A stretch of DNA of 33,519 nucleotides from Tsukamurella sp. M9C (lineage in GTDB: Bacteria > Actinomycetota > Actinomycetes > Mycobacteriales > Mycobacteriaceae), in contig NZ_JAIULG010000056.1 in NCBI RefSeq assembly GCF_020169415.1, positions 1-33,519 of the forward strand, given 5' to 3'. Both the position numbers and the translations under genes were made by a program. This document shows positions 25,066-31,811 of this stretch, piece by piece. The notes beneath the pieces are model-generated. The model was not told the DNA's origin. It ran no database searches and worked only from the letters and a program-made list of their open reading frames with translations. The first letter of the stretch is position 1. Each line of letters opens with the position of its first letter.

Positions 25066-26131
25066 CCTCCTGGGTGTCGCCCTGACCGTCCTGCTCCTGG
25101 CCGCGAACGCCTTCTTCGTCGCGGCCGAGTTCGCCCTCATCGCCGCCCGCCGCGACCGCCTCGAGGCCCTGGTGGAGCAGGGCCGGTCGAGCGCGAAGGC
25201 CGTGATCAAGGCGTCGGAGAACCTCTCGCTCATGCTGGCGGGCTGCCAGCTGGGCATCACCATCTGCTCGATCCTGCTCGGTAAGGTCGGCGAGCCGGCC
25301 ATCGCGCACCTCCTGGAGAAGCCGCTGGGCTGGGCGAACGTGCCCGAGGCGCTGCTGCACCCGATCTCCTTCACCGTCTCCCTGGGGCTGGTCGTGGTGC
25401 TGCACATCCTGCTCGGCGAGATGGTGCCGAAGAACATCGCGCTCGCGGGCCCGGAGGCCGCGGCCATGCTGCTCGTGCCGCCGCACGTCGCCTTCGTCCG
25501 CCTGGTGCGGCCGCTGATCGCGGTCTACAACTGGATGGCGACGCTCGTGCTGCGCGCGGGCGGCGTGGAGCCGCGCGACGAGTTGGACAGCACCGTCTCC
25601 GCCGGCGAGCTGGGCGTGCTCATCGCCGAGTCGCACGACGAGGGCCTCATCGACGCCGAGGAGCGGGTGCGGCTGACCCGCGCGCTGCAGACCTCACGTC
25701 GCACGGTCGCCGACGTGGCGATCCCCCTGACCGAGATCCGCGGGCTGCAGGCCGTCCAGAGCGCCAACGGCGCCTGGGGCCCGACGCTCGGCGACATCGA
25801 GTCCGCCGTCGCCGAGACCGGCTACTCCCGCTACCCGGTGCGCAGCAGCGCCGGCGCGTTCACGGGCTACCTGCACGTCAAGGACGTGCTCCCCGACATC
25901 ATGGACGCCGCCGTCGGCCCCGAGTCGGTGATCGGCGCGAGCCGCATCCGCCCGCTGCCGGTGGTCGACGGGAGCCTGTCGCTGGATCAGGCCGCGGGTG
26001 ACCTGCGCCGCCTCGGCGGCCACCTCGCCGCCGTCGCCGACGACCACGGCCGGACCATCGGCATCGTGGCGCTGGAGGACGTGGTCGAGGAGTTCGTCGG
26101 CACCGTGCGCGACGGGACCCACCGGGTGTGA
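25058..26131 (+). CDS. second CNNM/CorC-family membrane protein (short form)
   Basis: A 357-residue paralogue of the preceding protein, matching M. tuberculosis Rv1841c in position. It has the DUF21 membrane domain (LLLAANAFFVAAEFALIAARRDRLE, then HILLGEMVPKNIALAGP) and two CBS motifs, ending in VADDHGRTIGIVALEDVVEEFVGTVRD. It lacks the C-terminal CorC_HlyC domain of its neighbour, so the pair may form a heteromeric transporter with one regulatory tail. ATG 25058 lies within the last codons of the first gene and GTGA links its end to the next gene, so the three are probably translated as one operon. Confidence 0.9.
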   Translation: MSDLLGVALTVLLLAANAFFVAAEFALIAARRDRLEALVEQGRSSAKAVIKASENLSLMLAGCQLGITICSILLGKVGEPAIAHLLEKPLGWANVPEALLHPISFTVSLGLVVVLHILLGEMVPKNIALAGPEAAAMLLVPPHVAFVRLVRPLIAVYNWMATLVLRAGGVEPRDELDSTVSAGELGVLIAESHDEGLIDAEERVRLTRALQTSRRTVADVAIPLTEIRGLQAVQSANGAWGPTLGDIESAVAETGYSRYPVRSSAGAFTGYLHVKDVLPDIMDAAVGPESVIGASRIRPLPVVDGSLSLDQAAGDLRRLGGHLAAVADDHGRTIGIVALEDVVEEFVGTVRDGTHRV

Positions 26132-27045
26132 CGGTGCTCAGCGACGCCGAGTGGGAGGCCCGCGCGGCGGACCACCGCGCCCGGCTGGAGCCCTTCGTCG
26201 AGGCGCATCGCCGCCGGGCCGCCCGCGGCGAGAAGCACCCCGTCTGGGACTTCCTGTTCACGTACTACGGGCACCGCCCCGCGCACCTGCTGCGCTGGCA
26301 CCCGGGCCTCGGGACCGAGCTCGACGGCCCGCGGGCGGCGGACGAATTCAGCGGCGCGCGCGGCTACCTCGTCGAGGGCACCCGGGTCCGGCCGGACCCG
26401 GCGACGCTGGCCAACCGCGCGGGCACCGCCGCCTACGTGGCCCGGCTCCTGGAGGCCACGGCCGCGCGCCGGCCCGTGTTCGGCTGCTTCGGCCTGCACG
26501 AGTGGGCGATGGTCTTCCGCGAGGCCGACCAGGCGCGACACCCGGTGCCGCTGCGCCTGGGCCCGGCGGGCACGGACGACGTGGTCCGCGCGGGCCAGCT
26601 GACGTGCACCCACTACGACGCCTTCCGCTTCTTCACCCCCGACGCGGCGCCCCGCAACGCGGTCGAGCTCACGCGGGAGACCCAGGTCGGCTCGGAGCAG
26701 CCCGGCTGCCTGCACGCCGGCATGGACCTCTACAAGTGGGCCTTCAAGCTGACGCCCGGCGCACCGTCGGACCTGGTGGCCGACGCGTTCGACCTGGCCC
26801 GGGACGCCCGGGAACTGGACATGCGGGCGAGCCCGTACGACCTGACGGCCTACGGCTTCGAGCCCATCGCGATCGAGACGGCCGAGGGCCGGCGCGAGTA
26901 CGTGCGGCAGCAGGCCGCGCTGGCCGAGCGCGCCACCCCGATCCGCGAGCGCCTGCTCGCCGTGGTCCGCGCCTGGCCCGCAGAGCGGCCCGGTGAGCGG
27001 CCCGGTGAGCAGCCCGCCGCCGATATGCCCGCATCGCCCGCCTAG
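26128..27045 (+). CDS. protein usually labelled 3-methyladenine DNA glycosylase (function unproven)
   Basis: A 305-residue protein of an actinobacterial family that databases commonly name 3-methyladenine DNA glycosylase. It shows family segments HPVWDFLFTYYGHRPAHLLRWHPGLG, CFGLHEWAMVFR, THYDAFRFFTPDAAPRN and HAGMDLYKWAFKL. I see no helix-hairpin-helix motif or other recognised glycosylase signature, so I treat the name as unproven. The C-terminus has a tandem GERPGERPGEQP repeat encoded by a 12-nt DNA repeat near 26985-27020. GTG 26128 overlaps the CNNM stop as GTGA. The cobalamin riboswitch begins directly after its stop. Confidence 0.75.
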   Translation: MTVLSDAEWEARAADHRARLEPFVEAHRRRAARGEKHPVWDFLFTYYGHRPAHLLRWHPGLGTELDGPRAADEFSGARGYLVEGTRVRPDPATLANRAGTAAYVARLLEATAARRPVFGCFGLHEWAMVFREADQARHPVPLRLGPAGTDDVVRAGQLTCTHYDAFRFFTPDAAPRNAVELTRETQVGSEQPGCLHAGMDLYKWAFKLTPGAPSDLVADAFDLARDARELDMRASPYDLTAYGFEPIAIETAEGRREYVRQQAALAERATPIRERLLAVVRAWPAERPGERPGEQPAADMPASPA

Positions 27046-27049
27046 ACTT

Positions 27050-27190
27050 CCGTTCCAGCGACGGTCCGTGGGCGCGAGCCCACGGCGCAAGAGGGAACCC
27101 GGTGCGAAACCGGGGCTGCCCCGCAACGGTGACACGCCCAGCGCGTGCGAGCCCGATACCTGCCCTCGCGACCGCCCGGAGCCGGGCGGT
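27050..27190 (+). promoter_or_regulatory. cobalamin (vitamin B12) riboswitch
   Basis: The gap between 27045 and the transporter genes holds a clear cobalamin riboswitch. Hallmarks in order: a CCGTGGGC/GCCCACGG stem with GCGA loop (27066-27085), AGAGGGAACCCGGTGCGAAA and CCGGGGCTG, CCCCGCAACGGT (27119-27130), and the B12 box GAGCCCGATACCTGCC (ending at 27164). A perfect 9-bp hairpin, ACCGCCCGG/CCGGGCGGT (27171-27190), follows and may be part of the expression platform. It lies 13 nt before GGGGAG and the GTG start at 27218, so control could be translational or by termination. Adenosylcobalamin binding should turn the operon off. Confidence 0.95.
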
Positions 27191-27217
27191 GCTCACCGAC
27201 CCGAGGGGAGTCGCGGA

Positions 27218-28258
27218 GTGCGAGTGGTCTCGTCGCGCCGTGTGGCAGTGCTGTTGGCCTGCTTGCTGATCGCGCTGATCGCCGCGATGTGGCTGGGCGT
27301 GCTGCTGGGCACCGTGCGCATCCCTTGGCAGGACTCGACCCGCTATGTCTGGGCCTTTCTCACCGGCGGCGTCATCGACGCCGAGCACGCCACGCACTAC
27401 CGGATCGTCGCGGATTCGCGGATCCCCCGGGTACTCAGCGCCGCGATCGTGGGCGCGGGGCTCAGCGCGATCGGCGTCGCGGTCCAGGCGATGGTGCGCA
27501 ACGCCCTCGCCGACCCGTACGTACTCGGGATCTCCTCCGGCGCGTCGGTCGGCGCGACGACGGTGGCCCTGTTCGGCGTCTTCGGCACGCTCGGCCTGTA
27601 CGCGCTCCCTACGGCCGCCTTCCTGGGCGCGCTCGGTGCGACGGCGCTGGTCTACCTCATCGCGTACCGCGGCGGCGGCCTCACGCCGCTGCGGCTCGTC
27701 CTCACCGGAACCGCCCTCGCGTACGGCTTCTCGGCGGTGACCACGGTGCTGGTCTTCCTCGCCCCGCGCGGCGACGCGGCCCGCACCGTCATGTTCTGGC
27801 TGTTCGGCAGCCTCTCCCCCTCGACCTGGCGCACCACCGCGCTGCTGGCGGTCACGGTCGCGATCGGGCTGGTGACGCTGCGGTACGGCGCGCGCAAGCT
27901 CAACGCGCTCGCCCTCGGCGACGAGGTCGCGATCTCCGTCGGGCTCTCGGCCTCCGGCTACCGCTCGGCGCTGTTCGTGCTCACCGCGGCGATGACCGGG
28001 ATCATCGTCTCCGTCTGCGGCGCCATCGGCTTCGTCGGGCTCGTGGTGCCGCACGTCGCCCGGCTGCTGGTGGGCGCCGACCACCGCCGGGTCCTGGTCA
28101 TCGCGCCCGCGCTCGGGGCGGTCTTCCTCGTGCTCGCCGACATCGCGGCCCGCACCGTCGCGCCACCGCAGGAGCTGCCGCTCGGCGCGATCACCGCCGC
28201 CGTCGGCGTGCCCCTGTTCATCGCGCTCATGCGCCGCAGGTCCGTGGGGAGCGCGTGA
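27218..28258 (+). CDS. btuC: BtuC-like FecCD-family ABC permease (cobalamin uptake)
   Basis: A 346-residue FecCD/BtuC permease with about ten helices. Family motifs include the DSRIPRVLSAAIVGAGLSAIGVAVQAMVRNALADPYVLG and ISSGASVG segment, and near the C-terminus GAIGFVGLVVPHVARLLVGADHRRVL and LADIAARTVAPPQELPLGAITAAVGVPLFIALM. This family imports cobalamin or ferric siderophores; the riboswitch directly upstream favours cobalamin or a related corrinoid. GTG 27218 is chosen because GGGGAG lies 7 nt upstream and it avoids reading through the riboswitch. The stop shares one base with the start of the ATPase gene (TGATG). Confidence 0.92.
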   Translation: MRVVSSRRVAVLLACLLIALIAAMWLGVLLGTVRIPWQDSTRYVWAFLTGGVIDAEHATHYRIVADSRIPRVLSAAIVGAGLSAIGVAVQAMVRNALADPYVLGISSGASVGATTVALFGVFGTLGLYALPTAAFLGALGATALVYLIAYRGGGLTPLRLVLTGTALAYGFSAVTTVLVFLAPRGDAARTVMFWLFGSLSPSTWRTTALLAVTVAIGLVTLRYGARKLNALALGDEVAISVGLSASGYRSALFVLTAAMTGIIVSVCGAIGFVGLVVPHVARLLVGADHRRVLVIAPALGAVFLVLADIAARTVAPPQELPLGAITAAVGVPLFIALMRRRSVGSA

Positions 28259-29034
28259 TGCGGGTCGAGTACAGCGACGTCTCCGTCGAGCTGGGCGGAC
28301 GGCGCATCGTCGAGAACCTCAGCCTCACGGCGGAATCCGGCGAGTTCATCGGCGTCGTGGGCCCCAACGGCAGCGGCAAGTCCACCCTGCTCCGGTGCGC
28401 CTACCGCGCGCTGCGACCGGCGACGGGCACCGTCACCGTCGACGGGCGGGACGTCACGGCGATCAGCCTCGGGGAGAATGCGCGGCAGGTCGCGGCCGTG
28501 ATGCAGCACGCCCCGTTCGACATCGGCTTCACCGCGCGCGAGATCGTGGAGACCGGTCGCCTGCCGCACCGCCGCCGGGGCGTCCCGCTCGCCGCGCACC
28601 GTCGGGCGGTCGACGGTGCGCTCGCCGCCGCCGGCGCCGCGGACCTGGCCCGGCGGGACTTCGGCACGCTCTCGGGCGGCGAGGCGCAGCGGGTGCTCAT
28701 CGCGCGGGCCTTCGCGCAGGAGCCGCGGGTGCTGGTGCTCGACGAGCCCACCAACCACCTCGACGTGCGGCACCAGTTCGCGGTGCTCAGCGCCGCCCGC
28801 GACCTGGGCGTCACCGTGATCGCGGTGCTGCACGACCTCAATCTCGCGGCGCAGTACTGCGACCTCCTGTACGTGCTGTCCGAGGGTGCGCTGGCCTGCT
28901 CCGGCACCCCGGCGGAGATCCTCACGCCGAAAACGCTCCGGCGGTACTTCGACATCGGGGCGCACGTGTTGCCCCACCCCCGCCTGGGCGTGCCCCAGGT
29001 GATCTTCGACAGTGGTCTGACGGAAGGGACCTGA
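28258..29034 (+). CDS. btuD: BtuD-like ABC transporter ATP-binding protein
   Basis: A 258-residue ABC ATPase. Walker A GPNGSGKST is at residues 35-43, the Q-loop lies in VAAVMQHAP, the signature is LSGGEAQRVLIARAF, Walker B is VLVLDEPTNHLDV, and the H-loop is VLHDLN. The sequence is of the FepC/BtuD type that powers FecCD permeases. ATG 28258 overlaps the permease stop by one base, and the binding-protein gene follows after one intervening base, so the three are one operon. Confidence 0.93.
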   Translation: MRVEYSDVSVELGGRRIVENLSLTAESGEFIGVVGPNGSGKSTLLRCAYRALRPATGTVTVDGRDVTAISLGENARQVAAVMQHAPFDIGFTAREIVETGRLPHRRRGVPLAAHRRAVDGALAAAGAADLARRDFGTLSGGEAQRVLIARAFAQEPRVLVLDEPTNHLDVRHQFAVLSAARDLGVTVIAVLHDLNLAAQYCDLLYVLSEGALACSGTPAEILTPKTLRRYFDIGAHVLPHPRLGVPQVIFDSGLTEGT

Positions 29035-29035
29035 C

Positions 29036-30034
29036 ATGAAACGACTCCCCCTGGTGCTGCTCGCGGGCGTCCTGCTCACCGGCTGCGGCGCGACCGTCGA
29101 GGAGGCGGCGCCGTCGGCGTCCTCGGGACGGCCCGCCACCGTCACCAACTGCGGTGCGCCCCTGACGGTGCCGGGCCCGCCCAGCCGAGTGGTGGTCAAC
29201 GACACCGGCACCGCGGAGATCCTGTTCGCGCTGGGCCTGACCGACCGCATCGTCGGGTACACGACCTACGACGGCAAGCACGTCGACTACAACACCTCGC
29301 CGTGGAAGGCCGACTTCGATCGTGCCCCCAGCCTGGGCACCGCCTTCACCCGCGAGACGATCCAGGCGGCCCGGCCCGACTTCGTCTTCGCGGGCTGGAA
29401 CTACGGCTTCAAGGAGACCACCGGCGTGACGCCGGACTGGATCCGCGAGATCGGCGCCGTGCCGTACCAGCTCACCGAGGCCTGCCGCCAGGCCGGGAGC
29501 ACGAAGCGGGGCATCATGCCGCCGCTCGACGCGCTGTTCGCGGACCTGACGAACCTCGGGACCCTGTTCGGAGTGCCGGAGCGCGCGGAGAAGCTGGTCG
29601 CCGAGTACCGCGCCCGGATCGATGAGGTCCGGACCTCCGCGCCGGCGGGGAAGAAGGCGCGGGTCTTCCTGTTCGACAGCGCCTCCCCGGACCCGTTCAC
29701 CTCGGGCCGCACCGGCACCCCGCAGGCGATCATCGAGAACGCGGGCGGCGAGAACGTCTTCGCCGACCTCGACGACTCGTGGACGACGGCGTCCTGGGAG
29801 GCGGCGGCGCAGCGCGACCCGGAGGTGATCGCGATCGTCGACTACGGCGTCGGCCCGGAGAACACCCCGGACGCGAAGATCGCGCAGCTGCGCTCGCAGC
29901 CGCTGATGGCGAACACCACCGCCGTCCGCGAGGGCAACGTCGTCGTGATCCCGTACGCGGGCTGGGTCGAGGGCCCGCGCACGCCGGGCAGCGTCGAGAC
30001 TTTGGGCGCGTACCTCCGTTCCAAGGGCTTCTGA
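29036..30034 (+). CDS. btuF: BtuF-like substrate-binding lipoprotein
   Basis: A 332-residue binding lipoprotein with lipobox LLTGC (Cys17). The mature part is a helical-backbone (cluster A) periplasmic binding protein: RVVVNDTGTAEILFALGLTDRIVGYTTYD, an interlobe helix (LDALFADLTNLGTLFGVPERAEKLVAEY), and a C-terminal TTAVREGNVVVIPYAGWVEGPRTPGSVETLGAYL. Such proteins bind cobalamin or iron siderophores; the riboswitch supports a corrinoid. ATG 29036 has GAAGGGA upstream. Cobalamin uptake in this genome would use this BtuCDF set; no biosynthesis genes are in the window. Confidence 0.92.
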   Translation: MKRLPLVLLAGVLLTGCGATVEEAAPSASSGRPATVTNCGAPLTVPGPPSRVVVNDTGTAEILFALGLTDRIVGYTTYDGKHVDYNTSPWKADFDRAPSLGTAFTRETIQAARPDFVFAGWNYGFKETTGVTPDWIREIGAVPYQLTEACRQAGSTKRGIMPPLDALFADLTNLGTLFGVPERAEKLVAEYRARIDEVRTSAPAGKKARVFLFDSASPDPFTSGRTGTPQAIIENAGGENVFADLDDSWTTASWEAAAQRDPEVIAIVDYGVGPENTPDAKIAQLRSQPLMANTTAVREGNVVVIPYAGWVEGPRTPGSVETLGAYLRSKGF

Positions 30035-30074
30035 TTCGCCCAGCGCGTACCCGTGTGCGATGACATACTCGCGC

Positions 30075-30099
30075 TGAACGTGAGCCATGCTCACGTTCA
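30075..30099. promoter_or_regulatory. 25-nt palindrome between the BtuF and M23 genes
   Basis: TGAACGTGAGC (30075-30085) and GCTCACGTTCA (30089-30099) are perfect 11-bp arms around CAT. A -10-like CATACT ends about 6 nt upstream (30064-30069), which would place the arms at the transcript start. It could be an operator (the symmetry resembles TetR-type sites) or a compact terminator for the btu operon; no T tract follows on either side. Confidence 0.5.
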
Positions 30100-30132
30100 T
30101 GCCCCGCTCATGCACTTTCAGGGAGAAGAGTC

Positions 30133-30663
30133 ATGACAGCTCACCACGAATCAGCACAGCTCAGCCGGCGTCGTCTGCTCATCGGCGGCGCGGCCGTCGC
30201 CGGACTCACCGCCGCGGCGGCCGCGGCCGGGTCCGTGGTCGCGCCGGCGGCGAACGCCGCGACCTACGTGCGGCCCATCCGGAACGCGACCGCGCACCCG
30301 ATCACCGCTCAGTGGCGACAGCCCGGCTCCTGGGAGGCGGGTTACCACACCGGGGTCGACATCGGCTGTCCCATCGGCACGCCCGTGTACGCGACCATCG
30401 GCGGCGATGTCCGCACGGGACGGGCGAACTGGGGCGCGGCGTACGGGACGATGATCCTGATCAACGACGACGTCGACGGATCGGACTGGGGCTACTGCCA
30501 CCTGTCGCGGCGGGTCGTGAGCGACGGCCAGAAGGTCGCGACCAACCAGCTGATCGGGTACTCGGGCGACACCGGGAACACCCGGGGACCGCACCTGCAC
30601 CTGGAGCGCCGTCCGCGCTACGGCGGCTACGGATCGGATCTCAACCCGAACCTCTGGCCCTGA
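30133..30663 (+). CDS. Tat-exported M23-family metallopeptidase
   Basis: A 176-residue secreted peptidoglycan endopeptidase. SRRRLLIGG (residues 11-19) is a twin-arginine signal, followed by an Ala-rich hydrophobic segment and a likely cleavage after ANA (about 42). The M23/LytM domain has zinc ligands His72 and Asp76 (GYHTGVDI) and His156 in the HLH motif (154-156), plus His123 in YCHLS. It should cleave peptide cross-links in the cell wall. GGGAG lies 9 nt before ATG 30133. Tat export of a zinc-dependent M23 enzyme implies folding in the cytoplasm. No phage genes are nearby, so it is a chromosomal wall hydrolase. Confidence 0.92.
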   Translation: MTAHHESAQLSRRRLLIGGAAVAGLTAAAAAAGSVVAPAANAATYVRPIRNATAHPITAQWRQPGSWEAGYHTGVDIGCPIGTPVYATIGGDVRTGRANWGAAYGTMILINDDVDGSDWGYCHLSRRVVSDGQKVATNQLIGYSGDTGNTRGPHLHLERRPRYGGYGSDLNPNLWP

Positions 30664-30689
30664 CCGGCAGAACGACCCGACGAACGACG

Positions 30690-30731
30690 ACGGCCCGTCG
30701 GACCATCCCCCCGAATGGTCCGACGGGCCGT
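30690..30731. terminator. bidirectional terminator between the M23 and lipoprotein genes
   Basis: CGGCCCGTCGGACCAT (30691-30706) pairs perfectly over 16 bp with ATGGTCCGACGGGCCG (30715-30730) around an 8-nt C-rich loop, extended by an A-T pair. It lies between the convergent stop codons at 30663 and 30749 and probably ends both transcripts. Confidence 0.88.
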
Positions 30732-30748
30732 TGCCCGTGCGTGTCGGC

Positions 30749-31570
30749 CTAGGTGGCCGGCTTGGTGATCTTCACGTCCTTGCCGAACTCGGTGAGGTTC
30801 AGCGTGATGGGCAGTTCCTTCAGCTTGACCTCCATCCGCGTGACGTTCGGCTTGGGCTGCGGGTTCGCCGACGGATCGAAGACGATCCACAGCGTGATGG
30901 GCAGCGTGGTGCCGGCGTTGCCGCGGGTGGCGATGTCGGTGATCTGCGGCAGCAGCGGGTCGAGGACCTGCGTGGCGACGGTGCCGGTGACCTTGACGGT
31001 CTTGAGGCCGTTCGCGGTGTCCTTGCCGTCGACCTTCGGGTTCTGCACGGAGTCGAGGATCTTGGCGAGCCCCTTCTCCAGGTCGAGGATGATCGCCGGG
31101 TCGTAGACGCCCTTCTCACCGGTCTTGCCCATCGGCTGGTACTTCGCGCCGCCGAGGTTGGCGTACATCACGCCGTCGATCACGACGAACTTCGTCTGCA
31201 CGTAGTTGTCCTGGACGCGGACGTTGGCGTCGCCCTGCGCGGCCACGCGCTTGGTGTCCTTGAAGGAGATGATGTCGCCGGTGACGCTGGTGACGGGCAG
31301 GCCCTGGATCCCCTTGTCGACGGCGAGCGTCAGGTGCTCCGAGTAGGTCTCCCGGGTGGCCAGGGCCGCGTCCTGCACGATCTGGACGGTCGGCAGGCCG
31401 CTCGCGTCGACCGAGGGTGCGGCCGTCGGCGAGCCCGAGGCGCCGCTCGCGGCCGCGGCGGTGGCGGTCGTGGTGCCGCCGTCGTCGGTCTTCTTGTCCG
31501 CACAACCGGTGAGTACCAGTGCGCCGGCGGCGAGCAGCGCTACAGCCGCCCGCGATGCCTTGAGGTTCAT
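30749..31570 (-). CDS. LppX/LprAFG-family lipoprotein
   Basis: A 273-residue envelope lipoprotein. The lipobox LVLTGC places the acylated Cys at residue 23, followed by a Thr/Ala/Ser-rich linker to about residue 50. The mature domain matches LppX_LprAFG proteins: TYSEHLTLAVDKGIQGLPVTSVTGDI, QTKFVVIDGVMYANLG, and LPITLWIVFDP with the downstream strand. In mycobacteria LprG and LppX bind acylated lipids (triacylglycerols, glycolipids, phthiocerol lipids) and carry them to the outer membrane. No P55-type exporter is adjacent, so its lipid is unknown. The leader contains three GC-rich hairpins (31571-31640). Confidence 0.9.
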   Translation of the reverse strand: MNLKASRAAVALLAAGALVLTGCADKKTDDGGTTTATAAAASGASGSPTAAPSVDASGLPTVQIVQDAALATRETYSEHLTLAVDKGIQGLPVTSVTGDIISFKDTKRVAAQGDANVRVQDNYVQTKFVVIDGVMYANLGGAKYQPMGKTGEKGVYDPAIILDLEKGLAKILDSVQNPKVDGKDTANGLKTVKVTGTVATQVLDPLLPQITDIATRGNAGTTLPITLWIVFDPSANPQPKPNVTRMEVKLKELPITLNLTEFGKDVKITKPAT

Positions 31571-31654
31571 AGGGTTCCCCCCTGGAATCTGTCCGGGCGG
31601 AACCGCCCGGGGCCGAATGAAAGGGCGGAAGCCCCGCCCTCACGATGAAGTATG
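31571..31654 (-). promoter_or_regulatory. lipoprotein-gene leader with three hairpins
   Basis: On the minus strand CATACT (31654-31649) is a possible -10, giving a leader of about 72 nt. It would hold AGGGCGG/CCGCCCT (31622-31640, followed by TTTCATT), CCGGGCGG/CCGCCCGG around two bases (31593-31610), and AGGG/CCCT overlapping the GGGGGG ribosome binding site (31571-31583). The last could mask the ribosome binding site. The arrangement suggests control in the leader, but no known riboswitch class is recognised. Confidence 0.45.
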
Positions 31655-31811
31655 CATGAATTCCGGAGTCGATCGAAGCATTCTTCTGCGCGATTTCCGG
31701 GCAAATCGGACACTGGGCGGTAGCGGCAAGCGCACCTTCAGCGATCCATTAGCGTGACCGGAGAAGGTCTACACAACCGCCGGATCCGGCAGTGTTCAGG
31801 AGGAACCAGAA
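31655..31811. other. intergenic region, lower GC, no gene seen
   Basis: This stretch separates the lipoprotein gene from the divergent desaturase gene and is visibly richer in A/T than its surroundings. I see no RNA or protein gene in it. A 33-codon frame from ATG 31656 to TGA 31757 has no ribosome binding site and uses codons rare in this genome. The 3' end contains AGGAGG (31798-31803), the ribosome binding site of the desaturase. The region should hold the desaturase promoter, which I cannot place confidently. Confidence 0.5.

Noticed and set aside
26985-27020. 12-nt tandem repeat at the end of the 3-methyladenine glycosylase-like gene as a repeat array
   Set aside because: Only about two and a half units; it simply encodes a GERPGERPGEQP tail.
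30133-30663. M23 gene as a phage lysin
   Set aside because: Tat signal peptide, no neighbouring phage genes and base composition like its surroundings.
31656-31757. 33-codon ORF before the desaturase
   Set aside because: No ribosome binding site and A/T-ending codons unlike every real gene in the window.
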